This document shows, one piece after another, positions 61,261 to 64,000 of a DNA stretch of 64,000 nucleotides. The notes under the pieces were generated by a model, which ran no database searches, was not told the origin of the DNA, and was given only the letters and a program-made list of their open reading frames with translations. Where the stretch lies: positions 396,975 through 460,974 of the forward strand of contig CAVTAS010000001.1 of NCBI GenBank assembly GCA_963732765.1. Direction: 5' to 3'. The stretch comes from JANYHF01 sp963732765. GTDB lineage: Bacteria; Pseudomonadota; Alphaproteobacteria; Rhizobiales; Hyphomicrobiaceae. The position numbers were made by a program, and so were the translations under genes. Every line of letters starts with the position of its first letter. Within the stretch, counting starts at the first letter, position 1.

Positions 61261-62348
61261 ATGCCCCCCACCCAAATCAAAACCGCCGCCTGCATCGGCG
61301 CGGGCGTCATCGGCTCAGCCTGGGCGGCGCGGCTCGCGTGGAACGGGATCGACGTCACGGTTGCTGACCCGCACCCGGAGGCCGAGCCGCGCATGGCCGA
61401 AGTGCTGGCCAATGCCGAGCGGGCGCAGGCCAAGCTGACCATGGCGCCGGTGGCCAAGCGCGGCACGATCAACCTGGTGCGCGAGGTGGCGGCCGCCGTG
61501 GCCGATGCCGACTTCATCCAGGAGAGCGCGCCCGAGCGCGAGGACCTGAAGATCAAGCTGTTGGCCGAGATGGACAAGCACTGCCGGCCGGACGTGCTGA
61601 TTGGCTCGTCCACGTCGGGGCTGCTGCCGAGCAAACTGCAAGTCGGCGATGAACCACCCCGAGCGCTTCCTGGTCGGGCATCCGTTCAACCCGGTCTACC
61701 TGATGCCGCTGGTGGAGGTGGTCGGCGGCGAGAAGACCAGCGCCGAACATCGAGCGGGCCAAGGAGTTTTACACCTCCATCGGCATGCATCCCTTGCATG
61801 TGCGCAAGGAGATCGATGCCTTCGTCGCCGACCGGCTGATGGAGGCGCTGTGGCGCGAGGCGCTGTGGCTGGTCAAGGACGGCGTCGCGACGGCCGAGGA
61901 GATCGACGACGCCATGCGCTTTGGTCCGGGCCTGCGCTGGTCGTTCATGGGCACCTTCATGATCTATCGCATCGCCGGCGGCGTCGAGGGCATGCGCCAT
62001 TTCATGGGGCAGTTCGGCCCATCGCTGAAATGGCCGTGGACCAAGCTGATGGACGTGCCGGAGCTGACGCCGGAGCTGCTCGACACCATCTGCGAGCAGT
62101 CGGACGATCAGGCGCCGGCATGGTCGATCCGCGAGCTGGAGCGCAAGCGCGACGACTGCCTGGTGTCGGTGTTCCAGGCGCTGAAGACGCAGGACTGGGG
62201 CGCCGGCAAGACGCTGGCGGATTATGAGAAGCGGCTCTACGCGCAGGCGCACGCCGAAACCGGCGGTGCGCAGCACGATTTCACCAAGCCGCTGCGATGT
62301 ATGAGACGACCGTGCAGCCCGACTGGACCGACTACAACAACCACATGA
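61261..62348 (+). pseudogene. L-carnitine 3-dehydrogenase (3-hydroxyacyl-CoA dehydrogenase family), two frame breaks
   Basis: Three consecutive pieces in three frames together encode a normal enzyme. Piece 1 has the NAD-binding CIGAGVIGSAWAARLAWNG and ESAPEREDLKIKLLAE; the frame breaks at ~61642 (one extra G). Piece 2 reads NHPERFLVGHPFNPVYLMP and VEVVGGEKTS; it breaks at ~61748 (one extra C). Piece 3 reads IDAFVADRLMEALWREALW, GPGLRWSFMGTFMIYRIAGG and continues past 62290. This is the NAD-dependent oxidation of carnitine to 3-dehydrocarnitine. Homologues are often fused to the thioesterase that follows; one more base near 62296 would fuse them here too. Confidence 0.88.
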
Positions 62349-62758
62349 ACGAGGGCCGCTATCTGCACGTGTTCAGCCAGGCGTCCGATGGGCTTTTGCA
62401 GCTGATCGGCGTGGACGAGGCCTACACCAAGCGTGGGCTGACCTATTTCACGGCCGAAACGCATCTCGTGCACAAGAAGGAAGTCGCGGCGCTGGAACCG
62501 ATCGAAGTCGAGCGCAGGTGCTGGGCCACGACGACAAACGCGTACCACCTGTTCATGACCATGACGCACGCCCGCACCGGCGATGTGCTCGCCACCGCGG
62601 AGCAGATGCTGCTGCACGTGGATCAGACCACCAAGAAGGCCGGCCCCGCCGAGGCGCAAATCCTTGCGAAACTCGCCGAGATCGCTGCGGGCCAGAAAGC
62701 CTTGTTCAGGCCCAAGGATGCAGGCCGCGCGATAGGGGTCCGACCGATGGCGTCCTAG
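62297..62758 (+). CDS. Hotdog-fold thioesterase (betainyl-CoA thioesterase candidate)
   Basis: A 153-residue 4HBT-type thioesterase starting MYETTVQPDWTDYNNHMNEG, with the catalytic Asp in DWTDYNNHMNEGRY. VHKKEVAALEPIEVERRCW follows. In the carnitine pathway it should release betaine from betainyl-CoA, as CdhB does in pseudomonads. It overlaps the end of the dehydrogenase frame by 52 bp. In many bacteria both are one polypeptide, so either translational coupling or a sequencing indel at ~62296 explains the arrangement. Convergent with the HtpX-like gene (4-bp overlap). Confidence 0.88.
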   Translation: MYETTVQPDWTDYNNHMNEGRYLHVFSQASDGLLQLIGVDEAYTKRGLTYFTAETHLVHKKEVAALEPIEVERRCWATTTNAYHLFMTMTHARTGDVLATAEQMLLHVDQTTKKAGPAEAQILAKLAEIAAGQKALFRPKDAGRAIGVRPMAS

Positions 62759-63810
62759 CGGCCACCCGCAAACTTCCGCAACGCCGCAACGCGATCATCG
62801 ATCGACGGATGCGTCGAGAACACTCCGTACACGCGCGTCCGGACCGGGTTCTCGATGAAGAACGCTTCCAGCCGCGAGGGCACATCGAGGTGTGCGTTGG
62901 CCTCGATCTTGCGCAGCGCCGAGATCATGGCGTCGGGATTCTTGGTCAGTTCAACCGAGCCGGCGTCGGCCAGATACTCGCGCGACCGCGATAGGGCGAA
63001 GCGGATCAGTATCGAGACGCCCCAGCTGATCAGGATAATGAGGATCGCCACGGCGATGGCGATGATGGCGCCAGCGCCGCCGCCGTCCCGGTCGTTGCTG
63101 CGACCGGATCGCCGTTCGCCGGAGCCGCTGCCCGAGGACGGAATACTGAGTGTTCCGCCGCCGCCATAGGCGCCCCTGCGGTCCGGCCGTCCCGTCGGCG
63201 ACCAGCCATAGGGAAAATCCCAGCGGCCGATGATCAAATCGCCGAAGAACGCGAACACGCCGGCAAAGATCACCGCGATCACCATCACCTGTGCGTCTTT
63301 GTTGCGGATGTGAGTGAGTTCGTGCGCCAGCACCGCTTCCAGTTCAGGCGGCTCCAGCGTCTCGACCAAGCCGCGCGTGACCGCGATGACATATTGGCCC
63401 TCGCGCAGGCCCGAGGCATAGGCGTTGAGCGCCGGACTGTCGATGATCTGCAGACGTGGCATCGTGATGCCGCGCGAAATGCAGATATTTTCCAGCGCGT
63501 TGTAAAGTTTTGGCGCCGGCGTCCGCTCCACACCACGCGCCCCGCTGGCCATGCGAATGAAGGCCTGATGCCCGAACCAGGCGATGACGAACCATACGGC
63601 GGCTGCCAGCGCGGCGACTGGCCAGGCCCCCGCAAAGTCGCCCGCCGCAGCCGTGACGATCTCACCAAAGCTGCCGCCGGACAAGGCCTCGACGATCAAG
63701 AGGATCGAGAACAGCAAGGCATGCAGCAACGCAACAAACGAGGCGAGCAGGAACAGCGACCGCATGCGGTTCGCTTGGATATGACTGTAGAGGCCATAGG
63801 CCGGGTTCAT
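62755..63810 (-). CDS. HtpX-like M48 membrane metallopeptidase
   Basis: A 351-residue inner-membrane peptidase. Two N-terminal helices (LFLLASFVALLHALLFSILL and VAALAAAVWFVIAWFG) come before the catalytic domain, which has LEAVLAHELTHIRNKDAQ (HEXXH) and the third ligand in SREYLADAGSVELTKNPDAM. A Gly/Ser/Asp-rich insertion (SGSGSGERRSGRSNDRDGGG) precedes another membrane helix. It ends HPSIDDRVAALRKFAGGR. It likely removes damaged membrane proteins. ATG 63810 overlaps the lemA stop (ATGA), so lemA and this gene are coupled. Confidence 0.93.
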   Translation of the reverse strand: MNPAYGLYSHIQANRMRSLFLLASFVALLHALLFSILLIVEALSGGSFGEIVTAAAGDFAGAWPVAALAAAVWFVIAWFGHQAFIRMASGARGVERTPAPKLYNALENICISRGITMPRLQIIDSPALNAYASGLREGQYVIAVTRGLVETLEPPELEAVLAHELTHIRNKDAQVMVIAVIFAGVFAFFGDLIIGRWDFPYGWSPTGRPDRRGAYGGGGTLSIPSSGSGSGERRSGRSNDRDGGGAGAIIAIAVAILIILISWGVSILIRFALSRSREYLADAGSVELTKNPDAMISALRKIEANAHLDVPSRLEAFFIENPVRTRVYGVFSTHPSIDDRVAALRKFAGGR

Positions 63811-64000
63811 GGTTGCCGGCTCAACAACTTCACTGCTGGCGCGGTCGAGGCGGCCTTGCGCTCGGCCTCGTCCAAGTTGAAGAAGTCCTGCGCGCCAAAG
63901 CCAAGGCGTGTTTGCGAACAAGACGGCCGGGAAGCTCTCACGCGTCGCGTTGTATTCCGACGCGGTATTGTTGAAGAAGCGCCGCGCCGCCGCAATTTTG
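63807..64000 (-). pseudogene. LemA family protein, C-terminal part (5' end outside window), frame break
   Basis: On the minus strand the sequence from the right edge reads AARRFFNNTASEYNATRESF, PAVLFANT, and after one extra base at ~63905, LGFGAQDFFNLDEAERKAAS to the stop. This is the end of LemA, a membrane-anchored helical protein that usually precedes an HtpX-like peptidase or a TPM-domain gene. The stop overlaps the start of the peptidase gene by 4 bp. The N-terminal membrane helix lies outside the window. The break looks like a sequencing indel. Confidence 0.82.

Overview
This 64 kb, high-GC window reads as the chromosome of an alphaproteobacterium. The evidence is the gene content: a MucR/Ros regulator beside a DUF6456 protein, the rplY-pth-ychF order, a TolA of the alphaproteobacterial type, a waaA-lpxK-acyltransferase lipid A block, a tandem M16 peptidase pair, queF and DUF1194 genes. 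I cannot place it below class level. No rRNA, tRNA, CRISPR array, insertion sequence or prophage was recognised.

Layout. 1-9 kb: an aldo/keto reductase tail, an ion transporter, MucR and DUF6456 regulators, small membrane and secreted proteins and an M48 peptidase. 9-19 kb: housekeeping genes (rplY, pth, ychF, uvrB) with a Crp-type and an XRE-type regulator and a fasciclin protein. 20-26 kb: an envelope cassette made of a 920-residue BON/OmpA protein, a 36-residue membrane peptide and a membrane-anchored protein with four helix-hairpin-helix-like modules. 27-35 kb: a sugar locus in which an AraC regulator diverges from a CUT1 ABC transporter (binding protein, two permeases, ATPase) followed by a GH42 beta-galactosidase. 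35-49 kb: a class V aminotransferase, queF, eno, lipid A genes, a phosphatase, a patatin, tolQRA and two M16 peptidases. 49-54 kb: a biotin-type carboxylase beta subunit, two DUF1194 proteins and an ABC1 kinase. 54-58 kb: a small accessory island with HepT/MntA, an orphan antitoxin-like gene and a lower-GC HNH-like/glycine-rich gene. 58-63 kb: a carnitine-degradation cluster (beta-keto acid cleavage enzyme, carnitine 3-dehydrogenase, thioesterase) interrupted by a HicB/HicA hybrid. The window ends in LemA and an HtpX-like peptidase.

Three themes cut across the window. (1) Intergenic spaces are rich in palindromes of several families. One family has arms made of tandem heptamers, and another (GGGGTCAGACCCC) has grown into the 3' ends of coding genes. 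(2) About ten conserved genes carry single-base frame breaks with both halves otherwise intact, which points to uncorrected sequencing indels more than to real decay. Those genes are listed as pseudogene, with that caveat. (3) The toxin-antitoxin genes are all remodelled: HepT and an antitoxin are extended by repeat sequence, and a hicBA pair is collapsed into one chimeric frame.

The most interesting candidates are the BON/OmpA - mini-membrane - HhH cassette (20.2-25.7 kb), the heptamer-arm hairpins, the repeat-extended toxin-antitoxin genes, the HicB/HicA chimera and the HNH/glycine-rich protein at 56.3 kb.
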